From the NCBI RefSeq assembly GCF_022605165.1, contig NC_063070.1, forward strand, positions 992,001-1,056,000: 64,000 bases of DNA, in the 5' to 3' direction. A program made the translations under genes and the position numbers. This DNA is from Purpureocillium takamizusanense. Taxonomy: Eukaryota; Ascomycota; Sordariomycetes; Hypocreales; Ophiocordycipitaceae. Below, in pieces: positions 1-10,225 of this stretch (the stretch's first letter is position 1; each line of letters begins with the position of its first letter). Under the pieces are notes generated by a model, which searched no databases, was not told where the DNA came from, and saw only the letters and a list, made by a program, of their open reading frames with translations.

Positions 1-1
1 A

Positions 2-391
2 GCCACCAAACGCCCGGCCGAGGTTGGCTCCGCGCTGGACGCTCGGCTGGAGCTCGAGCGCGGCATCGCCGACGGCGGCGACAGGGAGCGCCTCGAAGGC
101 GCGAGGCTCCTCTTCGAATGGGGCGCCACCCGCGATCGCCTCTTGAAGTCCCAACAGCCGCCGTCGCCGCCGCCGCCGCCAACATCACAGGACGCGGCTC
201 ATTCGCAATCCTTTGACACCGCCGACAGCCAGTCTACCATAAGGCCGCCGCCGCCGCCCGGGGGCAGTTCGTCGCCCCCCGACACGCCCCCAACGCCGCG
301 AGCGGGTGAGGATGTCTGGTGGATGCGGGACAGCGCCATCGATGCCCTCAAGGGCAAGGTGTGGCTGGCGGCGCAGGAGGATGCAGAGTAG
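2..391 (+). CDS. 3' end of an unidentified protein-coding gene (partial)
   Basis: The frame is open from base 2 to the TAG at 389-391, giving about 129 residues, so the gene starts left of the window. The first 45 residues look like a charged helical domain (many Glu, Arg, Leu and Ala). A low-complexity linker follows with two proline runs and many Ser/Thr, and then a short conserved-looking tail, DVWWMRDSAIDALKGKVW, ending in an acidic stretch. The shift from helical domain to proline linker to aromatic tail, and G/C-rich third positions, argue for a real terminal exon. I do not recognise the family. An internal TTG is the only start-like codon here, so no start can be assigned. It converges on the eIF3e gene. 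Confidence 0.6.
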   Translation, partial: ATKRPAEVGSALDARLELERGIADGGDRERLEGARLLFEWGATRDRLLKSQQPPSPPPPPTSQDAAHSQSFDTADSQSTIRPPPPPGGSSSPPDTPPTPRAGEDVWWMRDSAIDALKGKVWLAAQEDAE

Positions 392-1287
392 TACGTCTAC
401 GTCTCCCGTCAGGGCCGAATTGCCGGGGTAAAGGGAGGGAGGTGATGTTGTGTGCATGGGGGATGATGGCCGTGTGGTCTGTGGAAAATACCAGACAATC
501 ATGATGTAAAGTTACGAGGCAAGACATAGATATACCACGGAAAAGACCCGTGCTCATGCGCGATAATCATTCATAGCTTCGTTTCGTTTCGCCGCCGGTG
601 ACCCTCAAGCACCGCACTCGCCAAAGGCTTATTTCACTTCAGCGTGTTTTAAGGAACAAGGTAGGGAATCATCTTAATGAGATCATCGATTCATCCGCTA
701 CCTCCACAAACGCCAGGAGGCAGCAGAAATACGTATTCCGCGACGTCTATGCCCCCGTCTCCCCCCTACACCTAACCTTTTTCTTCCCCCCGCCTACCTG
801 CCTCCCCACCCAACGCAACGCAACGCAACGCAGACCAAGCTCCTCCCCTCCCGGATTTCCTTCCGAAACAGAGACTTTAAATAACGCCATGCAATGCAAA
901 CCGCATCACCAGAGACCCAAAAAACAGGGACGGGAGGGGAGGAGGGAAGGGGGGAGAGGGGCGAGGCATGACAGTGGCATCCACCAGATATCTAGCCCCT
1001 GGTCAGACGGCGTGTTTTTCTATCACCCGTCTCGGGGTGTTCGACAACCCAACGACAAAAGTCTTGTATCTCGTTCCGTCTAGCAAGGCGCTTCGCTTTT
1101 AGCGACACACCGGAAGTCGCCGGCGACGCTCTGCAGCCCGTCCGCTCCAGAGAAGAGCGGGCGGGCGAGAGTCATATCATCCTCCCCACAACGGCAGCCG
1201 CTGAGCCTCCATCAGGCCACGGGCGGCACCCGCGGGGGGCGCGTCATATCGTCGTGTCCTCGCAGCGGCTGGCTGACGAGGGCAGCC
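392..1287. other. Intergenic, convergent 3' flanks
   Basis: This stretch lies between two convergent genes and should hold both 3' untranslated regions. It contains a short ACGCA-type tandem near 811-830 and a purine-rich patch near 920-965. No open frame here has coding character. Confidence 0.6.
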
Positions 1288-2698
1288 TTACTTGGACACG
1301 GCGGCGTTGAGGACCTGTGTCCTGAAGAAGCCGCCCTTGGTCTTCTCAATGACCTGCTGGTAGACGTTGTTGGGCGGGTGGTTCATGATGACGGTGCCGT
1401 CCTTGCTGTCGATCTTGGCGTCCAGCCTCGTCTCGCGGATCAGGTTGACGATCCACTTCTCGCCCTCGTCGGGGTTCAGGCCGAGCTTGCCGCTCAGGTC
1501 GCGGATATTCATGCGGCTAAAGATCTTGCAGTAGCTCTCGCAGATGAGGTGACGGGCGGCCGAGACAAAGGCGTCGGCCGAGGACGCGAGGAAGAAGTCG
1601 CTGCGGCAGACCTCCTCGGCCTCGCGGAGGGCGTCGCGGGCGGCGTCAAAGTCGTGGGCGATGTACAGCGCGTGGATGAACTGCGTGATGGGGTCGACGT
1701 ACTCGTACGCCTCCTGGCGGACGTAGCGGACCACGTCCTTGAGCTGCTTCTGCTGGATGGAGCTGTTGCGGGCACGCGTGCGGCCGGTGATGACGGCGGC
1801 GATCAGGTACCGCAGGACCCAGGGGCACGAGGTCTGGATGGTGTTGATGTAGGCGGCGGAGAAGAACATGTCCAGGATGGGCTCGCGGGCGCCGTCCCAG
1901 TTGAACAGGGGGAAGAGCGACCAGTGGATGAGCATGGTCCGGTGGTCGAGCTGCGCGCGCGGGTTGTTGAAGAGCTTGGTGTCGATGCCCTCCCTGACGT
2001 TCTTGAGCTCGTCCACGGCCGACTCCCAGTTGGTCGACAGGATCTCGGACGCGAGCTTGCCCCACGTCGAGGCCGAGACCTTGTCGTTGTCGGTCGACAG
2101 GACACGGAACTGGTACAGCATGTCGGCGGCCGGGCCGTACTGCCCGCATCGGAACTGGAACTGCCCAAAGTCGTACAGCGCGTTGACCATTTCCATGGTG
2201 ACCTGTCGTCGCGGTTCCCGTCAGCACTCACTCACTCGGGAGGGCGGCTCAACAACCCCTTGGCGCGTCCTTTCGGCGCGTCCCCACACTTACCCCATGC
2301 TGGTTCTTCAAGAACTCCAAGTTGGCAACCTTGTCGCTCCGGAGCCCGTTGACGACCTCGTCCTGCGTCAGGAGATCGGCAATCTTGGCCGTCGCCTGCT
2401 CGTACTTTTCCAGCTGCGCGAGCACCTCTTGCCGCTTCTTGGTGTACTCGGCCGGCGGGTCGGCAACGCCGTGGAGGTCGCAGTACAGGGTCGCGACGTA
2501 GTCGGTCATGTTGGTGTCCTCGAGCAGCTTGATCTTGCCCGACACAATCTTCTTTGCCTTTTCGTCCTCGCCCTTTTCCTCCGCCTTGTCGCCCTCGAAC
2601 TGGATCAGCGGGAACAGCAGGTGACGGCTGAGGTGCGGCGCCAGCAGGGGCATGATTGACGAGCCATCGGCCGACACGGCCTTGAGAACATCCTCCAT
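1288..2698 (-). CDS. INT6: Eukaryotic translation initiation factor 3 subunit E (eIF3e/Int6)
   Basis: Model: complement(join(1288..2202,2294..2698)), 439 aa, with one 91-nt phase-0 intron (GTAAGT...CAG). eIF3e is a PCI-domain subunit of eIF3, which binds the 40S ribosome and promotes mRNA recruitment in the cytoplasm. The N-terminus ([12 protein letters not shown], then [11 protein letters not shown]) and the spliced junction [19 protein letters not shown] are family hallmarks. The middle carries [17 protein letters not shown] and the TPR-like helices. The C-terminal PCI winged helix (about 240-400) includes [20 protein letters not shown]. The length matches the usual 435-445 aa. The gene is divergent from the mL49 gene, 521 bp away. 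Identification rests on many collinear family blocks; the start is the only ATG giving the conserved N-terminus. Confidence 0.95.
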
Positions 2699-3219
2699 GA
2701 TGGGTGTTTGAGGCTGGAGAGGTATCGACGGGATTCGATGGGATGCGCGTGGTCTCGCCGAGTCGAACGGGGGGTGCGTGCCGAGGAGGGTGGTTCGCTC
2801 GTCGTCGCAGAGGTGCAAAGGACGCTGCAAAACCGTACCGTTGCGAATGGAGGGGCAGATTTTTGGTGAATTTCGCCAATGCCACAAAGTGGTGTGGGGG
2901 GTTTGGCGACGCGCCGGGGATTTGCCGGCACCAGGCACGGCGGGCGGTCATGTGATCTTTGGTTTTTCTGAGGAAGCTCCTCCAGATGCGCTGCCGACGG
3001 CGAAGAGCTCGCGACGCGGACGTGCAAGGTTGAAGACGATTTTCTGCAGCCACTGTACCGATGAAATACGTCGGCCTTTGGACCGGTCGAAATACTGCTT
3101 GTCTTATTCTTTTTTCCGGCGGCTTCCGCACAAATACACAGAGACAAGACCGGGCCGGCCAGAGCTATCTGCGCTTGCAACTTTGCGACGCATAACCACC
3201 AGCAACCACACGGGACGGC
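2699..3219. other. Divergent promoter region of eIF3e and mL49
   Basis: These 521 bp lie between two divergent genes, so both promoters and 5' leaders must be here. There is no obvious TATA box and no coding signal. Confidence 0.6.
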
Positions 3220-3741
3220 ATGATGCACCAATTCCTCCCGCGCGTCGCCTTGCGAGGGCACGCGATTGCCCTCCGCACCACCTGCCCCCAGCGCATCCAG
3301 CCGATCTCCTCCCGGCTCCTCTCATCCGCGACCACACAAGCCGCCGCGCCGGCACAGGCCGCAGCCAGGCCAAGCCGAACACACAGCCAGCCCCCCGTCC
3401 CCCCACCGTCTAAGTCACCAGCGGAACTCGCGACTCTTCCCTACATTGTCAGGCGAACGCCATCCGCCCAGCTCCCTCTCTATAAGCGCACAATGTCGGG
3501 TGGCACGCGACACGTCGTGCTGATAAAGAAGGTGGACGGCAACCGGAGGAAGCTGCTCGACGACATGGTGGCGGCACTGCAGATCCCCAAGGGGGAAATC
3601 CGAATCAATCCTACAACACAACACATAGAATTGAAGGTGAGACTCTCGTATGCTTCGCTGCGCAATCACGTTGCTAACGCGCCTCTCAAGGGCGTCCACT
3701 TTGATAAGACGCGGGCGTGGCTGCTAGAGCAGGGATTTTGA
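3220..3741 (+). CDS. IMG2: Mitochondrial large-subunit ribosomal protein mL49 (Img2 family)
   Basis: Model: join(3220..3636,3691..3741), 155 aa. The first 60 residues are rich in Arg, Ala and Ser without acidic residues (MMHQFLPRVALRGHAIALR...), as in a mitochondrial presequence. The conserved domain follows: LPYIVRRTPSAQLPLYK, then GGTRHVVLIKKVDGNRRKLLDDM, and the terminal TRAWLLEQGF typical of Img2/mL49. The 54-nt intron (3637-3690, GTGAGA...TTGCTAAC...CAAG) is a multiple of three without an in-frame stop, so an unspliced reading also stays open. Splicing joins IELK to GVHFDKTRAWLLEQGF, which fits the family better. The product acts in the mitochondrial 54S ribosomal subunit. Two adjacent ATGs occur at 3220 and 3223; the first is used. 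Confidence 0.88.
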   Translation: MMHQFLPRVALRGHAIALRTTCPQRIQPISSRLLSSATTQAAAPAQAAARPSRTHSQPPVPPPSKSPAELATLPYIVRRTPSAQLPLYKRTMSGGTRHVVLIKKVDGNRRKLLDDMVAALQIPKGEIRINPTTQHIELKVRLSYASLRNHVANAPLKGVHFDKTRAWLLEQGF

Positions 3742-4192
3742 GGCACGGACAGGGCCGTCTGAAGCGACCGCCATTGTACAATTTGCAGTGCCTGCGAGGC
3801 ATGCGTGTATAGTACAGCGTGAATCATGTTGACGACAACAATCAAGCGGGCATTGTGCAAGGAGAGGGACGTGAAGCAGGAGCTCTCACCATTACTCGTG
3901 GTATCAGTATATCTCACATTCCTGCACCTATTTACACCTGCTTGAGTGCGCCACGGGGACCCCCCACCGTGTCCCATCTCCAATACAAACGAGCTGGAAT
4001 TTCCATGCAACTCTAACTGTGCGCCGTCGTCTGATGTGCCAAAACCCAAGTTGGAAACAGCCGGATGCGCCCGGTGGCACCCACTCCGCGCTTTCGCAGT
4101 CGCCTCGATCGCCGTATCCAAGACAATATACCGCTCCAGGAAACTATCAATAGACGCCTAATCATTTTTCCCCGCCGAGCCCCCCCTTGATG
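3742..4192. other. Intergenic, convergent 3' flanks of mL49 and SWI1
   Basis: These 451 bp hold the 3' untranslated regions of two convergent genes. Nothing else was recognised. Confidence 0.55.
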
Positions 4193-6590
4193 TTACATGT
4201 TGTAGATGGCCGTCAGCTGCGGGAGCATGCCCTCCTTGGTCCACTCCGGAGCCTGCATCGTCAAGGCGTTCATGAGCAACTGCGACTCCGGCAACAGGTC
4301 GCTCGGGACAGGCGACGAGCGGTTCTGAGGGTCCCGCGCCTTCTCCACTAGTCTTCTGAGCAGGGCGACCGCGACGACGACGATGTACACGAGCTCGGGG
4401 TCTTTTCTGGGAGGCGCAGCGCGGCTCGCACCCCTTGCGGCTGGTGGCGGCGGCGGCGGCGGCTTTTCGTACAGCATGCCGAGGTCCTGCACCAGCCGGT
4501 AGATGTTCTGAGCCAGCTGATTCTCCGACATGAGCCAGCTCCGCGCGACGCCAGCCTCGGAGCCGGGCGCCAAGGAGGCCAGGATCTCTGCGGACAGCAA
4601 CCCCTGCATCAGGAACGGCTTGCGGGTCTCGATGAGCGAGGGAAGGACGGGGTTCCGGGTGTGCTCCTTGGTCTTGTCGGGCAACGGCGAGATGGCCAGG
4701 GCAAACGTTCGGGTCAGCAGCTCGTACGCCCCGGCATTGTTGGCGTCTGTCGAGAAGAGCTGCTTGTAGTAGCCCCGGTTCGGCTCATCGCGCGCCAGCA
4801 GCTTCGCGAGCGCATCGACGGCGTGAGGGGCGTAGGAGTGGAGGCTCGGTTCGTAAGCCGGGAAGTGGAGGCCCTTGCTGGTCGTGGTAGGGCCGGGCGA
4901 CGGTGCAAACGAGAGCAGGAACTGGAGCAGGCAGAGCGCCTGTTCCCGCCCGGGTATCTCTGTCGAGCCGCCAATGTTGGAGAGCAAGACGACTACGTCC
5001 TTCATAAAGTCCAGGGTGTTGCTGTGCGTGCGAAGCAGCATGGTGCGGGTGCCGAGATACCGAATGACGACGCAGAGCATCTTGATGACCGATTCGTCCG
5101 CGAGGAAGTTGTGGTTGTCGTTTTGTTCGCCCGGGAAGGAGACGTTGCGCAGGATGGTGGTGATGCAGATGAGCCTGTCCACGGCGCGGTCCAACTGGTA
5201 GTCGGTCGAACCAAACACCGGGACGTCTCTGACTGCCCACCGCTCCACCCTGCAAGCTCTGACCACTTCCTCGTACGGGGTGAGCAGGATCTCGTCGCAG
5301 ACCTCGACCGTGTGCTCAGCCAGCAGGTCCAGCTGCTCTTCCGCGCAGTCAACCAGGGCATCGACTAGGTCCTCGCAGTACCGCAGCTGCATGAAGTGCA
5401 TCTGTCCTGGCGACGCCGACACCGTGGCGAGCGTGTCGAGAGCCAAGCGCACTTCGCCGTGTATGCCGCTCTGGAGGCTCCTGGTCAGGGCGTGGATGTC
5501 GATGTTGCCGAGGTCGTTGACCGAGGGCACCGAGGGCTCCCACCTCTCCAGTTCAGCCCCGAGCGAGCTCGCGGCATGCAGGTCGACACCGCCGTATGTT
5601 GATAGCTCCCGCGCGCAGGGGCTGTACTCGTCAGACTTGGGCGGTAGTCGCGGCATGGTCGGATCGGCGGCCGTTGCCGTCATGGGAACAGGATGTCGCG
5701 CGTCGCCCGGGCCCATGGACATGCTGCCCGGCCGCTGGTGAGCAGGGGACTGCATCGCGAAGTCGTTTTGGGCAGAGGCGTGCGACAGGCTATTCCGGTT
5801 GTGGCCGGGAGCATTCGGTGGCGGCTGCTGCTGCTGCGCCTGAGGCGTGGAGAAACCATTGACGGGAGGCTGTCCCGGCTTGACTGGCGTCTGTGCCTGT
5901 GCTGGAGGCGGTTGTTGACCGGGCTGCATCGGACCGGGGCTCATCTGCTGCTGGCCGGGTTGCATCTGCTGCTTCTGCGGCGTGCCTGGTTTCGCCATGC
6001 CGACGTTTTGCTGCTGCATCATCCGCTGCTTCTGCTGTGCCACCCACACTTCCTCAAACTTTGACAGATTCCTCTCGTAGACCTGTTTCAACGTCGGGGC
6101 AACGGTCGGGATCTGCGCCGGCAGCCCGATCGCATGTGCGATATGAACCCAGCCGTTCGCCGCCGTCACGTTCTTGAAGCCGCCCTTGGACTGGACGACC
6201 TGGAACAGCATGACGAGGTTGACGGGCCGATCAGCGACAATCGGGTTCGTGTCGAGCGGCAGGCCCTTGGCACTCATCAACGTGGTCAGGTTCTTCATGA
6301 AGTGCTCGGGGTTGATGTTGGCCATGGGCCGAGGCTGCTGTCGCATGCCGCCCTGAGGCGCCTGGCCATTAGGCACGCCCTGCATCGGCTGCTGCTGTTG
6401 CTGCTGCTGCTTCGGCATCATTCCTCGACCCATGTTTTGTGCCTGCATCTGCGCCTGCATCTGCATATTGCCCTGGAGCTGCTGCTGAAGGCGCATTTGA
6501 TACGCGGCCATCTTCTGCTGCTCCGACATGTTTGGCGGCCGATGTTGCGGTGGCACCTGGCCCTGCTGTGGTTGCTGGCCGTGTTGAGGG

Positions 6591-6625
<35 letters not shown>

Positions 6626-7567
6626 TTGTTGTTGTTGTTGCTGATGTTGCGGGTGTTGCGGGTGTTGCTGATGTTGCTGATGCTGCATCTGCTGCTGCAT
6701 CTGCTGATACATCTGGGGGGTCATTTGGCCCATATGCTGGGGCATCTGGGGCATCGGCCGACCCATCTGCTGGGCCATGTGCGGGCCAACCTGCTGGCCC
6801 ATCTGCACCATCATTTCGGCGGGCATCACGTTGGGGTTGGGCGACGGACGCGCGTTCGACGGCGACGGCGCAAAGGCAGGATTGTAACCCGGCGGCATGT
6901 TCTGCATGTACGCGTTCGGCTGCGGAGTGCCATGCTCCGAGGGTATGGGCGACGCCTGAGAGCCGCCGCCGCCGCCACCGCCGCCGGGAAACTGCTGGGC
7001 GCCGGGCGAGAACGGGTGGGGAGACGCGGTCGCTACGCGCTGGGGCACATTGCCCGGTCGCATTTGGTTTCCCATGATGGGCGAAGGGCTCGCGTTCGCG
7101 GAGCCGTTGGGTTGGAGGTGAGGAAACTGTCCCGCAGTCTGCTGCGGCGCCATGGAGACGCCGGCCTGGAAGCCAGGAAAGGTCTGCTGCTGAGGCGTTT
7201 CGGAACGCGACGGCGGCTGCATCCCAGGGTTCTGCCGGGGAGAGCCCGTGATGCTGTCTTCGCGCGGTCGGGGTCGCTTGGATGGAATGACCGAGTTTGA
7301 TTGATAAACGTGATTCGGGTTCGGCTGGCCCTGCGGCTGCTGAGCTTGGCCCGGGTAGGCGCCGGTCGGGGAGGCGTGGCGCATCGGACCGTTTTGCATC
7401 GCCGCCATCTGCTGCTGGTTCGCGAATTGGTTAGGGTTGAATTGGGCCTGGTTGGCCATGAAGGCGGACGGATCCATCATGGCACCCGCGGCGTTTGGGT
7501 CGTTGACGTGCGGGAAGCCGTTGTTGCCATTGTGGTTGGGGGCGGCGTCGTTCATCCAGGCGCTCAT
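4193..7567 (-). CDS. SWI1: SWI/SNF chromatin-remodelling subunit Swi1 (ARID/BRIGHT protein)
   Basis: A single exon encodes 1124 aa. Swi1 is the ARID1/BAF250-type DNA-binding scaffold of the nuclear SWI/SNF complex. The first 400 residues are Gln/Met/Pro-rich and disordered, with a run of about 18 Gln near 308-327. The ARID domain spans about 415-510: NPEHFMKNLTTLMSAKG, LPLDTNPIVADRPVNL, LFQVVQSKGGFKNVTAANGW and PTLKQVYERNLSKFEEVW. Another Gln/Pro linker follows. From about 660 to the end comes an all-helical, armadillo-like domain matching the fungal BAF250 C-terminal region, including YQLDRAVDRLICITTILRNVSF and a proline run near 1035. The start MSAWMNDAAPNHNG is the first ATG of the frame. 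The upstream spacer of nearly 6 kb suggests a long leader or complex promoter (inference). Confidence 0.92.
6591..6643. repeat. CAG/CAA trinucleotide array encoding the SWI1 polyglutamine tract
   Basis: A CTG array followed by TTG triplets on the plus strand reads as CAA then CAG codons (about 18 Gln) in SWI1. The codon mix means that only part of the array is a pure repeat prone to slippage. Confidence 0.85.
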
Positions 7568-7868
7568 GGCGACGAGCCAGCAGGCTGTGCGCGACGGAGG
7601 GTCAGCAAGCGGCAGTCAAAGAGCCGACGTCCCATTGAAGGGCGCAGGGATGGAAGGATGATGGGGCCGTGACACGGCGCGAAGTGGTGGTGATGGATGG
7701 ACAGAACGACAAGAGAGAGAGCCGAGTCGCGTCGCGGGTTGGTGGAGGAGTGTGTGCGTTTGGGTGTGTGCTGGGTGGTCTGGGTGGGAAAACGGGCGAC
7801 CAGGCGGGCGACGAGGGAGCCGGCGCAGGCCTGGGCCGGGACGAAAGGTGCTGGGCCCAGCAGCACAA

Positions 7869-7892
7869 GGGGGGGGGGGGGGCGGGGGTGGA
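7869..7892 (+). repeat. G homopolymer, G-quadruplex-prone
   Basis: Fourteen consecutive G are followed by C, five G and further GG pairs on the plus strand, which is the template strand for SWI1, about 300 bp upstream of its start. This could fold as a quadruplex, but it could also be an assembly-length uncertainty. Confidence 0.7.
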
Positions 7893-8523
7893 GGCAACGT
7901 CGGCGAGGGAGGGGCCACTGCCGCCAGCGCGCGCGGTGTCGCTGGGAGCAGCAGTACGCGGCTGGGGGGGTCGACCCAGAACCCAGAACGGGGGGGCCGG
8001 ACGGTGGGCGAGCCACTGGGCCCGGCGGCTGTAGTGCACCACTGAGTGCACAGGCACCTCACACAGGGGCGACAGGCACCTCGGACAGGTAGGGCAGGTG
8101 GGCGGGCGAGCAGGCTGGGGCTGGGGTGGTGGAGCGGCGAGACGGGCAGACAGAGTAGACAATAGGCAGAGGGCAAGCCAAGCACCTAGGCAAGGCAGGA
8201 CGGAGGTAGGTACATGCGAAGACGAGCAAAAGACAGAGACAGCGACGTACCGTGCGGAACGGCAGCGTCAGGGCCGGTGCGAGACGGTGCGGTTCCGGGA
8301 CAGGTGAGCCGCGTCGAGGCAAGGTAGGTAGGCAGGACTTGTGAGGACTCGCGACACCAGTCATGGACGGCCAGCTGGTCCGCCAGGCGCGCTCACAAGC
8401 AAGCCGGCGGGCAGGCGAGCGAGGGAGGCTCGGGCAGGGGGTGGAGTCGGAAGCGGCCAGGCCGTGATGCCAACTGGACAGGGCGGTGCGGCGCGAAAAC
8501 CCGCAGGCGCGCTGAAGCAACGG

Positions 8524-8543
8524 CGGGCGGGCGGGCGGGCGGG
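8524..8543 (+). repeat. CGGG tetranucleotide array
   Basis: Five tandem CGGG units give five evenly spaced GGG tracts, which fits a canonical quadruplex motif on the plus strand within the SWI1 upstream region. Confidence 0.75.
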
Positions 8544-9960
8544 ATGGCGTGGAGGGAGAAAATTTTCGTACGTACCGGGCCGGCAGCGTCCAGGCCACCT
8601 CGCCAGCCGCAACAATGCCCAAGACGTTGGAGAGCCACAACGGATGGGGGTCGCGGGTCGCCTCGTGACGCCTGAGCAAGAAATAACTCTCGGTTCTGCG
8701 GCCAGGGGGTACCGGCAACGGGGTGCGGTTCGGCTGCGGGCGAGTTGCGGTGCGTGGAAGCGAGGCGGAGGGAGGGAATGGCGACGCCAGCCTGGCGGGT
8801 GGTCTTACCCAAGGCCACGCCGCGTGCGATGCTCCTGAAATGCGCCCCATGCGATGCACTAAGCCTGTTTCGGCTTACCTCCGAGAATAGCTCCGCTTGG
8901 CGACCCGTGCCGCGTCCAATCAGCGAGGCGAATAGGGGCCAGATAGTGGCAGAGGGACTCGCGTTAGGAGGGTGCCTCCCACAACAGCGAAAGCCTAGCA
9001 GAGTTAGCACCATGACTACCATCCGCCTAACGAGACCTGGCCATGCGCGTCAGGACGGCTCGTCGCGACCGTCCTTCTCACACCTCCAAGCCACTGGGCT
9101 GAGCCGCGACAGCAGCCACTGAGCAGCTTGTCGCCCGCCAGCAACAGCGCGGCCTTGACGGAGCGAGAACGCCGCATGTTGGACAATGACGCATGTCCCT
9201 TGGACGGCACGAGGATGCCGCAGCGCCGAGTTGCGTCGTCTTTGCCGGATGGTGCTGTCGAATGGTGAGACCGGTGCTGACCGCCGTTCGGTGGCCCGGC
9301 CAGCATCTGCTTCGAAGTAATAGCGTCGGCGGTATCTTTTGGCGGAATGTGAGCGAATCATGAGGCCATCGCATCGTCGTCGTCGTTTGCTTCGTCGTCG
9401 CTTAGACTCGTTGATCCTTTGAACAGAGAAGCGGCGTCGTTCACATACGTCGGGGTCGGGCGCACACAGACCCGTTCGACGCATATCCGGCCAGGTTTGG
9501 ACACGACACAGAGCTCGGCGCGTTGTGACCACCACCTGGCCGAAAAAGATGATGTCGACCATGGGCTGGCTTCATGTGACGCCCGCCCGGCGTGCAAAAT
9601 GCCAGCCCGTGCGACGTGGTGACGATTGCAGATCTCGGACGGCGACAAACGGCCAAGGGCGGGGAGGTCGACAGTACCGCACTGACCGGCTCGACTTACT
9701 GCAGTCTCGTCATCGCCCCGACGGCCTCGTCGTGATTCGGAGGTGTTGCAACCCCAGGCCCAAGGCAATCGTCGCGCCCGATTTCGTCCTCGACACGAGC
9801 CCCGTTCGCCAGGGCGGAGTCGCAGCACCGCATCCCGCCCGGCCGTCGCTCCAAGCAGGTACGGGGCGTCCGAGGCACGTCGTGGAAGCTCGCCGACGAG
9901 GCAATGGCCGGATGCCCGCATCGCACCAGACGCCGCCTCGTCGCTTTCCTGATTTCCCTC

Positions 9961-9981
9961 CATCCATCCATCCATCCATCC
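9961..9981. repeat. CATC tetranucleotide array
   Basis: Five CATC units stand in tandem in the gene-free stretch upstream of SWI1. It is a simple microsatellite. Confidence 0.75.
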
Positions 9982-10190
9982 CTTTCATCGAACAAGATTT
10001 GGGTGTCGGCCTGACACGTCCTCCCGCCTGCATGGGCAACAGGATGGCGCTCCACGGCAGCCCCACCACAGGCACACGGCGAATGGGGCGGCATGCCACC
10101 ACAAGCCCAGGCGGGTGGACGGCCAGGACCACCCACCCTCATCCGCATTTGCGGCGGCAGATCGTCTCGGAGCGATGGCGCGATGAATCG

Positions 10191-10225
10191 GATGGGATGG
10201 GATGGGATGGGGTGGGGTGGGCGGG
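10191..10225 (+). repeat. GATGG/GGTGG G-rich array
   Basis: Four GATGG units are followed by GGTGG units and GGCGGG, giving seven closely spaced G tracts on the plus strand. This is a strong quadruplex-type motif in non-coding DNA. Confidence 0.75.

Noticed and set aside
598..1083. 161-codon frame in the first intergenic region
   Set aside because: It crosses simple repeats and purine tracts within the 3' flanks of two convergent genes, and no motif is present.
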